In this document: positions 14,888 through 22,427 of the stretch, one piece after another | Layout: each line of letters begins with the position of its first letter | Position numbering within the stretch: the first letter of the stretch is position 1 | IMG/VR virus record: IMGVR_UViG_3300044701_003472 | Span: 1-31,341 of that record | DNA: 31,341 nucleotides | DNA from: a virus | Reading direction: 5' to 3' (one strand) | Made by a program: the position numbers and the translations under genes | The notes under the pieces: model-generated | The model's database searches: none | What the model saw: the letters and a program-made list of their open reading frames with translations, nothing else | What the model was told of the DNA's origin: nothing

Positions 14888-15715
14888 TCAGGATTTCCGA
14901 ACCCGCTTGATTCCCGCCAATATCATGCCGCGAACACCGGCCTTGCGGTGGATCTCGCGCACGTCCTTCCGCAGTCCTTCGATCTCGCCGGGCAGCATGC
15001 GGCCCGCGCTGTCGCCGTAGGCCACGGCGTGGACCACGGCGCGACCAAGTAGGACGACGGCGGCGAGCAGGCCAAGGCCAACCACCGTGCCCAGGACCGG
15101 GGCAAGCCACGGGCCAGCGGAGAGGACGCCAAGGCCCACGCCACCGGCAGAGGCCACGACGGCGGGAAGGGCGAGGCCAAGGCGCGGCAGGCCAAGACGG
15201 AACAAGACGACGGCAGCCACGACGGACGCAGCCAGGGCCAGGGCCAGGCCAACGACGGCAACCCGGCGATCCCGCACGGCCTGTTCCGCTGCTGCCTGTT
15301 CGCGGGCCTGTTTGGCGGCGGCGGCGGCGCGGCGGTCCAGCTCGTCACGCTGGGCCACGGCTCGGGATTCGGCGGCGGCGCGGAGGCTGGCCAGGGTCGC
15401 GGCCAGGGCCTGCTGTCGGGCGGCTTCTCGCACGGCTTGATGGCGGTCCTCGGTGGTGGCGGCGGTATCGGCGGCGGCACTGGCGCTGGCGGCAGCGAGC
15501 CGGGCGGCGGCTTCTTGGGCCGCGAGGTCATCGGCCTGGACCTGTGCCGGTACGGGCGTGCGGTCGATGGCCACGGCGGGAGCCGCAGCGCATGAGCTGA
15601 TGAGGCTGGCCAGCGCGATTAACGCGACGGCTGCCAAGGTCAGGCCGATGGCGTTGATGATGCCACGGGCGGCGGCAATGGGGTCGCCGTCGTTGTCGCC
15701 GTCGCCGTTCGTCAT
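14888..15715 (-). CDS. Membrane protein with lipobox-like N-terminus and coiled coil
   Basis: From the ATG at 15715 (ATGA overlap) the protein has 275 residues. The order is: hydrophobic segment (LTLAAVALIALASLISSC) ending in a lipobox-like Cys, a long alanine-rich coiled coil (~residues 60-150), three or so hydrophobic helices (VGLALALAASVVAAVVLF onward), and a basic C-terminus (IHRKAGVRGMILAGIKRVRKS). The mix of lipobox, coiled coil and membrane helices is unusual. It could act in lysis, as a spanin-like or holin-like factor, or be a tail/membrane component. I cannot decide. It is coupled to a coiled-coil/TM protein upstream and lies 3 bases from the tape measure start. Confidence 0.62.
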   Translation of the reverse strand: MTNGDGDNDGDPIAAARGIINAIGLTLAAVALIALASLISSCAAAPAVAIDRTPVPAQVQADDLAAQEAAARLAAASASAAADTAATTEDRHQAVREAARQQALAATLASLRAAAESRAVAQRDELDRRAAAAAKQAREQAAAEQAVRDRRVAVVGLALALAASVVAAVVLFRLGLPRLGLALPAVVASAGGVGLGVLSAGPWLAPVLGTVVGLGLLAAVVLLGRAVVHAVAYGDSAGRMLPGEIEGLRKDVREIHRKAGVRGMILAGIKRVRKS

Positions 15716-16089
15716 GCGTGCCCCTTGCTGGTAATCAAAGCCCACAGGGTCCCGCCAGCCAGCGTGGCAAGGGCTGCCAGAGCGGCCCACACCACGCCAA
15801 AGCGGGTACGGGTTTCAAGGTTGCGATCCTTCTCGGCCTGAAGGCTCTTTTCTAGGTCCTCAACGCGACGCTTCAATGCCGCAACCTCGGCTTCCAATTG
15901 CTCTTCCTGGCGCTCCAGGCGCTGGGCATGCTCGGCAAGTCGCAGGTCCCCGGCGTGCAGCCGGTCCACGATTCCATCGATCTTCTTGGCCATGTCGCGG
16001 ATCGTGCGAAGGACCTCCGTGCGGAAGGTCTGGTCGTCCACCCTGGTAGGGACTTCGCGGGGCAGGAATTCGGTATCTTCGTTGCTCAC
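15712..16089 (-). CDS. Coiled-coil protein with C-terminal membrane anchor (XhlA-like layout)
   Basis: The 125-residue protein starts with GTG after GGAGGA. Residues ~20-95 form a long charged coiled coil (HAQRLERQEEQLEAEVAALKRRVEDLEKSLQAEKDR), and a single C-terminal transmembrane helix (WAALAALATLAGGTLWALI) is followed by a short basic tail. This is the layout of haemolysin XhlA-type phage lysis accessory proteins. Homology is suggested by architecture only. Together with the next membrane protein it may form the lysis-membrane part of the phage, although no endolysin is seen nearby. Confidence 0.6.
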   Translation of the reverse strand: MSNEDTEFLPREVPTRVDDQTFRTEVLRTIRDMAKKIDGIVDRLHAGDLRLAEHAQRLERQEEQLEAEVAALKRRVEDLEKSLQAEKDRNLETRTRFGVVWAALAALATLAGGTLWALITSKGHA

Positions 16090-16091
16090 GG

Positions 16092-16451
16092 TCAGTCCTC
16101 CGGGCCAAGCCCGAAGGCCACCAAGAGACGCGCCGCCGCCGGGCTTGCCGCAAGCATCTGCTTGCCCTGGGCAGCCTCAAGTAGGGCCTTGATTGCGTCC
16201 CGGTCCTTCTCGCTGATTTCGATGGGCGGGAGCACCGTGCGGCCCCACGCCTTGGCAGCCTGCTCGTATTCGCGCCAGTCGCAGGGCTGGCCATCGCGGC
16301 CCGGCTGAATCGGGGGCAAGGGCAGGTCGGTCAGGTGGTCCTCCACCCACAGCCCGGCGCGGATGAGCTTAGGGCCGGACATGAGGCCGGGCTGCGCGGC
16401 GATCTGGCCCAGGAGTTGGGCGGAAGCAATGGTAAGGGTCAATGAAGTCAT
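16092..16451 (-). CDS. Hypothetical protein
   Basis: The ATG at 16451 (ATGA overlap with the previous stop) gives 119 residues. A longer upstream reading is a shadow. The protein appears soluble and helical: MTSLTLTIASAQLLGQIAA at the N-terminus, then WREYEQAAKAWGRTVLPPIEISEKDRDAIKALLEAAQGK. The family is not recognised. It lies in the block between tail chaperones and tape measure, among fibre and membrane genes. Confidence 0.6.
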   Translation of the reverse strand: MTSLTLTIASAQLLGQIAAQPGLMSGPKLIRAGLWVEDHLTDLPLPPIQPGRDGQPCDWREYEQAAKAWGRTVLPPIEISEKDRDAIKALLEAAQGKQMLAASPAAARLLVAFGLGPED

Positions 16452-16708
16452 GGGGTTTTTTCGCTGTTTTCTGCGGATTCTCGACGGGTGACGGCGGCGG
16501 AATAGCTCTCCGCCCACGCAGCGTCCGAGAGGAACGCGGCTCTGCAATGGCCACGTCCCAGCACGCTATCTATCCGCGCCTCTGACCACCACCGACAGCG
16601 GTAGGAACGCCCGCTGATAGACTCGTTCGGGTGGCCCCCCAGCAGGACGGCGTTACCGAGCTGAGACAGAGCCGAACCAACTGCCACGAGGTAGCGGGCA
16701 ACGCTCAT
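16448..16708 (-). CDS. Small conserved phage protein of unknown function
   Basis: The 86-residue protein begins MSVARYLVAVGSALSQLGNAVLLGGHPNESISGRSYR. This resembles a small protein family I recall from many proteobacterial prophages, often near lysis genes, with the pattern (F/Y)xxxGxALSQxxNAxxxGGxPxExxSxR. Its function is unknown. The start forms an ATGA overlap with the preceding gene, and its own end overlaps the next start. The gene is a hint that this block may include lysis functions. Confidence 0.65.
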   Translation of the reverse strand: MSVARYLVAVGSALSQLGNAVLLGGHPNESISGRSYRCRWWSEARIDSVLGRGHCRAAFLSDAAWAESYSAAVTRRESAENSEKTP

Positions 16709-17121
16709 TTTTCGGCCAGAATCTCAGCGAAGGAGTGCGGCGGTAAACCAGGGTCCGCCATCGTCGGATTGCCACCGGCCATGATAGACGCCTTGGCCGC
16801 GTAGTACCCCGACCAAACGGAATCCGCCCAAGCATAATTGGCCAGAATCTTCCCCTTGGCCGTGGCGGAAACCCCGGCGTCGATCAGCCAAAGCAGGTAG
16901 GCCGCCCGGTCGTTGTGGTCGATCCGCCGCCCCCATTCGTCCGCTTGCGTCCAAGCCGCCTGCACCAGGTCGGGCCGGTCGTCCTGGATGCGCTCCACGG
17001 TGGCCGGGCTGCCGGGGTGGCCCAAGCCCACGAGGAACGCCTGCGCGGCCTCGTGGGTCACGAACTCGACGGCACCGCCGGGGAACTCTGCACGGTAGCG
17101 GGTGACGGTGACGATGGGCAC
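16705..17121 (-). CDS. Hypothetical protein downstream of fibre gene
   Basis: The 138-residue protein starts with GTG after GAGG. Its N-terminus (MPIVTVTRYRAEFPGGAVEFVTHEAA) is beta-like. The C-terminal two thirds are helical with several Trp residues (RAAYLLWLIDAGVSATAKGKILANYAWADSVWSGYYAAKA). The layout suggests a small structural or fibre-chaperone protein following a fibre gene, but no family is recognised. Confidence 0.62.
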   Translation of the reverse strand: MPIVTVTRYRAEFPGGAVEFVTHEAAQAFLVGLGHPGSPATVERIQDDRPDLVQAAWTQADEWGRRIDHNDRAAYLLWLIDAGVSATAKGKILANYAWADSVWSGYYAAKASIMAGGNPTMADPGLPPHSFAEILAEK

Positions 17122-17123
17122 GG

Positions 17124-18113
17124 TCAGGTCCTCGGCGTGGTAAAGGTGCAGTCGAAATAGTAGTCGTCGATCTCAAAATTGCGGGCGGTCGTCCCCACGG
17201 ATTTGACGATCTGCCCAGGAAGAAGGCCAAAGGCCCGTGCGGTTCCGTTGGGGATATTGGTGGCGATGGTGGCGCAAAGCACGCCATCAATTACGAAATC
17301 CACCGAGTTTCCCGCCGCGTTTACGCTAATTTCGAGCCAGTAGTACTGATTCGCCACCACGGGCACCGTGCTGTCAGTCGCGGTTTCGGTGCTGTTAGAT
17401 CGGGATACACACGTCCAGTTCCCGCCGTTTTCAGTGTGAGTGTAACGGAAAAATACGGCGTCAACGCCGTCGCCATTGGCGGAATCCGATAGGCCACCGC
17501 CACGGAATAGGAATGTTTCCGTTCCGTCTGAGAGCGCGGCGATCCTGAGCCGAGATCCGGCCAAAATCTGTCCGGCCCCGGCGTGGAGCGTCTGGTTGAC
17601 GATTGAGGTTGTGGCCACCGAATTGACACTGCATCGCCCGGTGGCCGTCGTGCCGGTACCACAAATCAGCGTCCCCCAGGCTCCGCCGGAAGGGGCGAGT
17701 CCCGCGCTCGTGCCCGCGCCGGTCCCGCTGGAAATTATTCCAAGGCCACCAGCCAAGACCGAACCGACAAACGGCTCCACAAACGAAAATCCGCGCAGGA
17801 GGTCGCGCTTCTGCCCCACGTTGCGTACTCCCAGATTCTCGCGGGCTGTCACCACGTTGGTCACGTCCGACAGGTTAGACGCCCGTTGGCAGGACGCGGC
17901 GATGGCGTTGGCCTCGGCGGTGGCGGCGGCTCCCGCCGTCTCTGCGCTGATGGCCGTCCGTGCCCCGGCAGCGTTGGCCGCGTTCAAGAGCGTCACCACG
18001 TCAGCGGAAGGCTCGAAGCGATTACCTCCGGCGGTCGCGCCGTCGTCCAGTTCCATGGCGTCTCCGGACGCCAGGGCGCGGCTGGGAAGGTCTTTAATGC
18101 GAACGTCAACCAT
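17124..18113 (-). CDS. Fibre protein with lectin-like C-terminal domain
   Basis: In this 329-residue protein, residues 1-45 (VDVRIKDLPSRALASGDAMEL and onward) are a typical tail-fibre attachment motif. A short helical region (~residues 50-105, TAEANAIAASCQRASNLSDV) precedes a beta-rich C-terminal domain of ~210 residues resembling a concanavalin-like fold: NQYYWLEISVNAAGNSVDFVIDGVLCATI and FEIDDYYFDCTF. AAGG at 8 bases precedes the ATG. Gene position is unusual, ahead of the tape measure rather than after the hub. Host-surface binding is inferred. Confidence 0.72.
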   Translation of the reverse strand: MVDVRIKDLPSRALASGDAMELDDGATAGGNRFEPSADVVTLLNAANAAGARTAISAETAGAAATAEANAIAASCQRASNLSDVTNVVTARENLGVRNVGQKRDLLRGFSFVEPFVGSVLAGGLGIISSGTGAGTSAGLAPSGGAWGTLICGTGTTATGRCSVNSVATTSIVNQTLHAGAGQILAGSRLRIAALSDGTETFLFRGGGLSDSANGDGVDAVFFRYTHTENGGNWTCVSRSNSTETATDSTVPVVANQYYWLEISVNAAGNSVDFVIDGVLCATIATNIPNGTARAFGLLPGQIVKSVGTTARNFEIDDYYFDCTFTTPRT

Positions 18114-18116
18114 GGG

Positions 18117-18269
18117 TCAGGCCCTTACGATGCGGGGGTCGCCACCGCGCACGATGCGGCGGTCCCCGGTGGAACGAACGATGCGATAAGACGGAACGGG
18201 CGGGGGCGAAGGCGTGAGCACGCCGCGCCCGCTCCCGACTGAAAAAAGACGGGTGGAGCGGACGCGCAC
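18117..18269 (-). CDS. 50-residue basic repeat protein (RIVR motif)
   Basis: This small ORF starts with the GTG at 18269, sharing one base with the TAG stop of the upstream gene, and ends 3 bases before the next gene. Its C-terminal half repeats a short unit three times: YRIVRSTGD, RRIVRGGD, PRIVRA. Short tandem-repeat proteins of this style occur next to fibre genes in other phages, but the function is not known to me. The tail of the gene also provides the ribosome binding site of the following fibre gene. It is supported by tight packing on both sides and by the repeat. Confidence 0.62.
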   Translation of the reverse strand: MRVRSTRLFSVGSGRGVLTPSPPPVPSYRIVRSTGDRRIVRGGDPRIVRA

Positions 18270-18613
18270 TAGACCAGCTCCGTCACTTCCAGCGTGGCAT
18301 CCACACCGGCGGTGCGGATCGCGCTGATGCTGGCGGCGAGCGGCACCGCCACGTCAATCCGCTCGCCCTCGGCAAGATAGTGGCTGGACGCGGTGGCCGT
18401 CTCATTGATGGCGAAGCGCAAGGCCGCGCCCCGTGCGTGAATCGAAATCCGGGTCACGGTGGCCGTCAGGCTGGTGCTACCGGCAGCGACACCGGCGGCG
18501 ACTTGGCGGGCCACGCCGGGACGCCCCAGCGGCTCCACCGGGAACGGGTCCTGGTGGGAAACCGCCGTGGGCTTTCCGCGAATCAGGGAGACGAAATAGG
18601 TGGAGAGGGACAT
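18269..18613 (-). CDS. Small structural protein of the fibre block
   Basis: This 114-residue protein overlaps the T-type chaperone segment by 31 bases, and GGAG precedes the ATG by 8 bases. It is largely beta-like: TSLTATVTRISIHARGAALRFAINE, SSHYLAEGERIDVAVPL and VDATLEVTEL. This resembles small phage virion-associated proteins that precede fibre genes and carry an ARGAxxRFAI-type motif. I infer a fibre-base or tail-decoration role. Confidence 0.62.
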   Translation of the reverse strand: MSLSTYFVSLIRGKPTAVSHQDPFPVEPLGRPGVARQVAAGVAAGSTSLTATVTRISIHARGAALRFAINETATASSHYLAEGERIDVAVPLAASISAIRTAGVDATLEVTELV

Positions 18614-18864
18614 GGGGATGGCTCCGGTTTGACAATCTTCGCACGGCCACCGAGCAGGCGGTCAAGGGCCTGAGCGGCTTCTTCTTTGGTCTTCGGTCGC
18701 ACGGGCCGCTTTTCGGGCGGCACCGCCATATCTGCCTCGCGGGTGTAGTAGGCGATCCAGCACAGCAGTTCGGCCCAGCTCATGCGCTGGGTTAGGTCTG
18801 CCACCGTCATGCCGAGGTCTTTGGCAAGACGGAAGCAAACCAGCAACACCGGGTCGCTATTCAG
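18583..18864 (-). CDS. T segment of G-T tail chaperone, made by -1 frameshift
   Basis: This frame is the C-terminal extension of the G-T tail assembly chaperone. It is open without a stop from the slippery site (first shifted codon CTG at 18864) to 18583. Joined to G it gives a 238-residue protein. The segment contains LLVCFRLAKDLGMTVADLTQRMSWAELLCWIAYYTREAD, which matches the T part in lambda-like phages, and a Pro-rich tail. An internal GTG at 18849 could also make T alone, but the frameshift architecture is the better explanation. In lambda, G-T binds the tape measure and tail tube and recruits them to each other. Confidence 0.85.
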   Translation of the reverse strand: MNSDPVLLVCFRLAKDLGMTVADLTQRMSWAELLCWIAYYTREADMAVPPEKRPVRPKTKEEAAQALDRLLGGRAKIVKPEPSPCPSPPISSP

Positions 18865-19298
18865 TTTCCCGCGAGTTCTCCGGGCGCGTCGTCGGAGAGG
18901 TCGCCCTTCGACTCGATGGCGGTGAGCAACTGCTCCGCCACGCCGAACGGCATGGAGGAAGCAGCGGCCTCGTCAGCGTCAGAGAAAATCCGCTCGCCCG
19001 TCTCGTCAACCACGCAGTCCATGAGCATTACGGTGCTGGTGCGCTGCTTGGCGTTCTCGACAGCGGCCAGGGCGTCAGCCTCGGCCTTGAGCAGTTCGGG
19101 GTTCGTGGGGTCCTTGGCCAGCGCGACAGACGCCGCCTTGTGGCGGTCGTTGGGCGTGGCCATAAGCGCGTGGATTCGGCCCATCCCGGCGACGGTGAGG
19201 GGACGAACCCACACCTGTCCGCCAAGAATCGGCACGTCCACGGGCTTGCGCTGGAGCTTGCCCAGGGCTTCCAGGACTCGGGCCTTGGTCGCGCTCAC
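18861..19298 (-). CDS. Tail assembly chaperone G
   Basis: This 145-residue protein starts at a GTG overlapping the upstream stop (GTGA). It has the compact helical pattern of phage tail chaperones: ARVLEALGKLQRKPVDVPILGGQVWVRPLTVAGMGRIHAL, then MLMDCVVDETGERIFSDADEAAASSMPFGVAEQLL. The stop codon directly follows a slippery heptamer, so most ribosomes should make G and a minority the longer G-T. In lambda the two forms are needed in a set ratio to assemble the tail on the tape measure. Confidence 0.88.
   Translation of the reverse strand: MSATKARVLEALGKLQRKPVDVPILGGQVWVRPLTVAGMGRIHALMATPNDRHKAASVALAKDPTNPELLKAEADALAAVENAKQRTSTVMLMDCVVDETGERIFSDADEAAASSMPFGVAEQLLTAIESKGDLSDDAPGELAGN
18864..18870 (-). 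other. -1 ribosomal frameshift slippery site GGGAAAC
   Basis: On the minus strand the bases read G GGA AAC in the G frame, an exact X-XXY-YYZ heptamer, followed at once by the TGA stop of G. Slipping back one base gives GGG AAA, and the -1 frame is open for 93 further codons. Lambda uses the closely similar GGGAAAG at the same gene junction. Confidence 0.9.
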
Positions 19299-19720
19299 GG
19301 ACGCACCGCACGAGTAGACCAGGGACGCAGGACCACGCGGGTCGTGCTGCCGTTGGCGCCCACGCCAAGGATTGACGTGCGGTTGCCGGTGGCCAGGTCG
19401 GCAACGGGGGCGATGCCGCCGGGGGTGGCGGAGAGGACGTAGACCGAACCGGCGGCGACGGTCGCGCCAACGGTGTAGGGTCCGGCGGTCTGCACGCGCA
19501 GGGGCTGCCCGGCGGCGCAGTTGTTGAGCGCAACGCCAGCGATGACGGACAGCGTTTCCGACGTGTCGTTGTTGTCGGCCAGGCGATACTGGCTGTTGTT
19601 GTCCTTGTAGACCACCTGACCGGCGGTGACGGCCACGGCGGCAATGCCCTGCTCAAATTGTGCGCCCTCGGACTCGGTGCCGGGGAGGACGCTGGCGGCG
19701 GTGATGGAGAGATCGGCCAT
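19295..19720 (-). CDS. Cement/decoration-like structural protein
   Basis: The 141-residue beta-rich protein is poor in Lys and rich in Ala, Val, Thr and Gly: AAVAVTAGQVVYKDNNSQYRL, LSVIAGVALNNCAAGQPLRVQTAGPYTVGAT and GSTTRVVLRPW. The GxALNxxxAGQPLxV pattern recalls DUF2190-like capsid cement proteins. However, the gene lies between the tail tube and the tail chaperone, so it may decorate the tail instead. The product is probably a virion protein. Confidence 0.62.
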   Translation of the reverse strand: MADLSITAASVLPGTESEGAQFEQGIAAVAVTAGQVVYKDNNSQYRLADNNDTSETLSVIAGVALNNCAAGQPLRVQTAGPYTVGATVAAGSVYVLSATPGGIAPVADLATGNRTSILGVGANGSTTRVVLRPWSTRAVRP

Positions 19721-19748
19721 GATTTACGTGCTTTCTTGAGTGGGTGGA

Positions 19749-20159
19749 TTAAGCGCCAAGGGTTTTGGTGATGTCGCCGTTCACCACGATGGTGACTTTC
19801 GTCATCATCCGCTGGTCAACCTTCATTTCCTCGCCGCCCTGAGACGACACGAAGCCATTGAAGACCAGCGTGGTGGGCGTCGCCTGACCAGTGAGAAGCG
19901 GATAACGGATCGTGATCTGCTCCGGGTCGCGCTGCGTCAGGTTGAGCTGCGAGGGATCGTGGTCGAACTCGCAGGAAATCTCACCGACATTGATGAGTTT
20001 CGCGGGCTTTTTGGTCTTGGCCGCAGTCGTGCCAAGGTGCGTGGTGTCGATGACCTCGCGCGTAGATTCGGGAAGGGTCAGGCTGATGAGGTCAGCCGAG
20101 AACAGACTGGAGCCGAAGGCAATTGAAGCTCCGGTGCCTTCAAGGGCGATGGTGGGCAT
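19749..20159 (-). CDS. Major tail tube protein
   Basis: The ATG at 20159 with AAAGGAAAA about 8 bases upstream is preferred over an upstream in-frame start, giving 136 residues. The sequence is beta-rich with ADLISLTLPE, EVIDTTHLGTTAAKTKKP, ISCEFDHDP and a C-terminal KVTIVVNGDITKT. This is typical of siphovirus tube proteins that polymerise as hexameric rings. It occupies the standard place after the HK97 gp10-type and terminator-type proteins and before the chaperones. A paralogue of this domain is fused to another module at 7076-8149. Confidence 0.85.
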   Translation of the reverse strand: MPTIALEGTGASIAFGSSLFSADLISLTLPESTREVIDTTHLGTTAAKTKKPAKLINVGEISCEFDHDPSQLNLTQRDPEQITIRYPLLTGQATPTTLVFNGFVSSQGGEEMKVDQRMMTKVTIVVNGDITKTLGA

Positions 20160-20182
20160 GGGTGTTTTTCCTTTGGGAAGGG

Positions 20183-20701
20183 TCAAGAGGAGACGGAGGC
20201 AAGGTGCCTATGAAGTTCGGTTTCGACGGTGCCGAGGATGGCCCGGCGGTGGGTCGTGATGGCCCCTTCCAGGAATCGGGCCGGGCCAGCGCGGCGGCGG
20301 ATGCGGCCCTTGCGGTCCTTGCCGAACTCGATCAAGCGGGCGTACTGTTGGGCAGTCTTGCGGTCTTCGATTGCGCCCTTTGCAACCGCACGGTCGCGGA
20401 CCTTTCCACGGCCAGACACACGGCGCTCGCCGCTGGCGGTCTTATAAACGAAATCACGGCGCGTTCCCACGCGGGCGGTGAACGCATCCCCGCGCTTGTT
20501 GCTGCGGGCCAGCCTGCCGAGGCTCGCACGCAAGCGGCCCGTTGGCCCCACTGGCGCGTTTTGCTTGGCGGTGGCGAGGACCGGGGCCATCGCCGTGACC
20601 GTGATTTTGCGGGCCATTTGACGCAACTGCGGCCCGCCAAGGCGTCGCATTTTGCGTCCAAGTTCCTGCCAGCCTTCGAGCCTGATGAGGCTGTCGCTCA
20701 T
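20183..20701 (-). CDS. HK97 gp10-family head-tail connector/tail protein
   Basis: From the ATG at 20701 (ATGA overlap) the protein has 172 residues and is strongly basic. The pattern SLIRLEGWQELGRKMRRLGG, APVLATAKQNAPVGPTGRLRASLG, YARLIEFGKDRKGR, PARFLEGAI is the hallmark of the HK97 gp10 family. That family includes tail-completion and neck proteins that stabilise the joint of head and tail. Its position before the tail tube gene fits. Confidence 0.88.
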   Translation of the reverse strand: MSDSLIRLEGWQELGRKMRRLGGPQLRQMARKITVTAMAPVLATAKQNAPVGPTGRLRASLGRLARSNKRGDAFTARVGTRRDFVYKTASGERRVSGRGKVRDRAVAKGAIEDRKTAQQYARLIEFGKDRKGRIRRRAGPARFLEGAITTHRRAILGTVETELHRHLASVSS

Positions 20702-21192
20702 GCGGCCCTCGACAGATTGCAGGCAAAACACACCTCGAAGATGTCGCCCTCACTGGGGCGGTCCTCTTCCTTGGTGCGCATCGGAGGCACCGGCATTTCA
20801 ATCGACATGATGCCGGGGTATCCCTGTACGTAGTCGCCAGCGCGGGCTTCCATTTGTTCGAGGATCGCGCCCACGGCGTTCGTGAAGGTGAAGGTCGCGT
20901 CCGGCTCATCGCCAGAGGCTTCTGACCGGAACCACAACAGGAGGTCGGACCCCGAACGCATCTTCCACTTGCCGCCGGTGGTGACGGCCTGGCGCTCGCG
21001 GGCCACGTCGCCGAAGTCGATCAATGCCAGCGGGTGCGGCGGGTTTTCGGGAGTGACCAGGAGATGCACTCGCTCCAGCGCTTCGGCCTCCGACGCGGCA
21101 CCGACCCAAGCCTGAAAGGCCGGGCATGCGGCCACCAGCAACCGGAGGGTTGCCAGAGGTTCGCTCAGGATGCCGGTGGGGGTGACGGGCAT
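20698..21192 (-). CDS. Tail terminator-like protein
   Basis: This 164-residue protein has the mixed fold of minor tail/terminator proteins: LATLRLLVAACPAFQAWVG, HPLALIDFGDVARERQAV, SDLLLWFRSEA and FTFTNAVGAILEQMEARAG. The closing strand region contains IMSIEMPVPPMRTKEEDRP. It lies between a head-tail joining-type gene and the gp10-type gene, where the tail terminator is usually encoded. The assignment rests on position and general pattern. Confidence 0.7.
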   Translation of the reverse strand: MPVTPTGILSEPLATLRLLVAACPAFQAWVGAASEAEALERVHLLVTPENPPHPLALIDFGDVARERQAVTTGGKWKMRSGSDLLLWFRSEASGDEPDATFTFTNAVGAILEQMEARAGDYVQGYPGIMSIEMPVPPMRTKEEDRPSEGDIFEVCFACNLSRAA

Positions 21193-21196
21193 GGGG

Positions 21197-21559
21197 TCAG
21201 CGCTTGGGGTTGGTCAGGGCCTTGCGGCGGCGGGAAAGGTGGAGGACGTAGGTCCATGCGTCTTGTGGCTCGACGTGGCGAACGTCCCACGTCTCGCCTT
21301 CTCGGTCGATTTCGGTCCGGGCGTAGTTGGCGGCGGCGGTGAAGTCGGATCGCTTCACCACCAACAGGGCTTGTCCCGTGTACGTCACCATGCCCGCCCC
21401 GTCCGAATCCTGCACGCCGTCTGCGTTCACACGCTTCCAGACGCCCTGAATCGTGGACGGGGTGGAGCCGTCGAAGCGGATGGCCAGCGTCTCGGCATGC
21501 ACGGACCACAAGAGCGCACGGCCCCTGGAATCCATGAACGATGCCCAGGCGCTGGCCAT
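21197..21559 (-). CDS. Head-tail joining-type protein
   Basis: This 120-residue protein has beta-like segments (WSVHAETLAIRFDGSTPSTIQGVW, TYTGQALLVVKRSDF, GETWDVRHVEPQDAWTYVLHLSRRRK) typical of small head-tail adaptor or stopper proteins. The ATG lies five bases after the previous stop codon. It follows the capsid cement gene and precedes the tail terminator-like gene, consistent with a neck component. Confidence 0.66.
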   Translation of the reverse strand: MASAWASFMDSRGRALLWSVHAETLAIRFDGSTPSTIQGVWKRVNADGVQDSDGAGMVTYTGQALLVVKRSDFTAAANYARTEIDREGETWDVRHVEPQDAWTYVLHLSRRRKALTNPKR

Positions 21560-21565
21560 CTTCGC

Positions 21566-22384
21566 TCAACGCACAATGGCGTTGAAGGCCGTAGCGCGGG
21601 CGCTGTTGCTGGCGCTGGCCACGCTCTGCTGGCAGGTCAGCACCAGGGTTTGCTCGGCGGTCGTGTCCAGGGCGCTGGCGTCGAGCAGGGTGTTGAAGCC
21701 CGTGGTCTTGAGCATGCCATGCGAAGCGCCAACGATGGACCCGCTGGCACCGTCCTCACGAACCACGACCTGGCCGGAAATCACGGCAATATCGTTGTTC
21801 GCCAGGTCAATGGCGGTGGTGTCCGCAACCACGGCACCGGCCACGCCGCCCAGGCGCACACGATACCGGAAGGTGTCCGTGCTGTTGGTGCTGGTGGCGA
21901 TGGTGGCGGCAAAGAAGTCGATGATCCGTCCCTGCTTGAGGGCACCCGCCGGGATGGCGAAGGTGGACATCACGGTTTCGCTGGTGGTGTTCGTGACCGC
22001 CGTGCCGTTCGCGGTGATGACCTGACGCAGGGCCAGGCCAGCGGTGGCGTTCAGCAGGACGCGCACCACGAGGTCGCCGCTGATCTTGGCGCGGGTGGCG
22101 CGACCCACGCGATAGGTGGCGTCAGCGTGGCCAGCGGGCACGGCCAGGAAGTTGACGGCATCCCAGAAAACATCTTCGCCCTCGGAAAAAACCGTAGCCG
22201 AAGCGCTGTTGAAATCGAGGATGCCCTCAGCCACAACGGAGCCGAGGACGTTGGCGGCAATGGCCGTCAGCGTGACGCCAACGCGGCCATCCGGCAGCAG
22301 GACGACGGCACCGCCGTCGAGGGGGGCAGCAGGGGTGTACGGGAGATAATCGTCACACTGGACGAAAGAGGCGCGAATGGTCAT
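21566..22384 (-). CDS. Capsid cement protein, DUF2190-like, extended
   Basis: From the ATG at 22384, with AAGGA 8 bases upstream, the protein has 272 residues. The longer upstream start lies in the post-capsid hairpin and is rejected. The N-terminal ~100 residues (TIRASFVQCDDYLPYTPAA, GGAVVLLPDGRVGVTLTA, EGEDVFWDAVNFLAVPAGHAD) match the beta-barrel of phage capsid cement/decoration proteins. A second region of ~170 residues is beta-rich and longer than in ordinary cement proteins (typically ~110 residues). It could be a surface-exposed domain. The gene follows the capsid gene directly. Confidence 0.72.
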   Translation of the reverse strand: MTIRASFVQCDDYLPYTPAAPLDGGAVVLLPDGRVGVTLTAIAANVLGSVVAEGILDFNSASATVFSEGEDVFWDAVNFLAVPAGHADATYRVGRATRAKISGDLVVRVLLNATAGLALRQVITANGTAVTNTTSETVMSTFAIPAGALKQGRIIDFFAATIATSTNSTDTFRYRVRLGGVAGAVVADTTAIDLANNDIAVISGQVVVREDGASGSIVGASHGMLKTTGFNTLLDASALDTTAEQTLVLTCQQSVASASNSARATAFNAIVR

Positions 22385-22427
22385 GACCGAAGTCCTTGGA
22401 GAGAAGGGGGAGGGGCTTGTCACCGAG

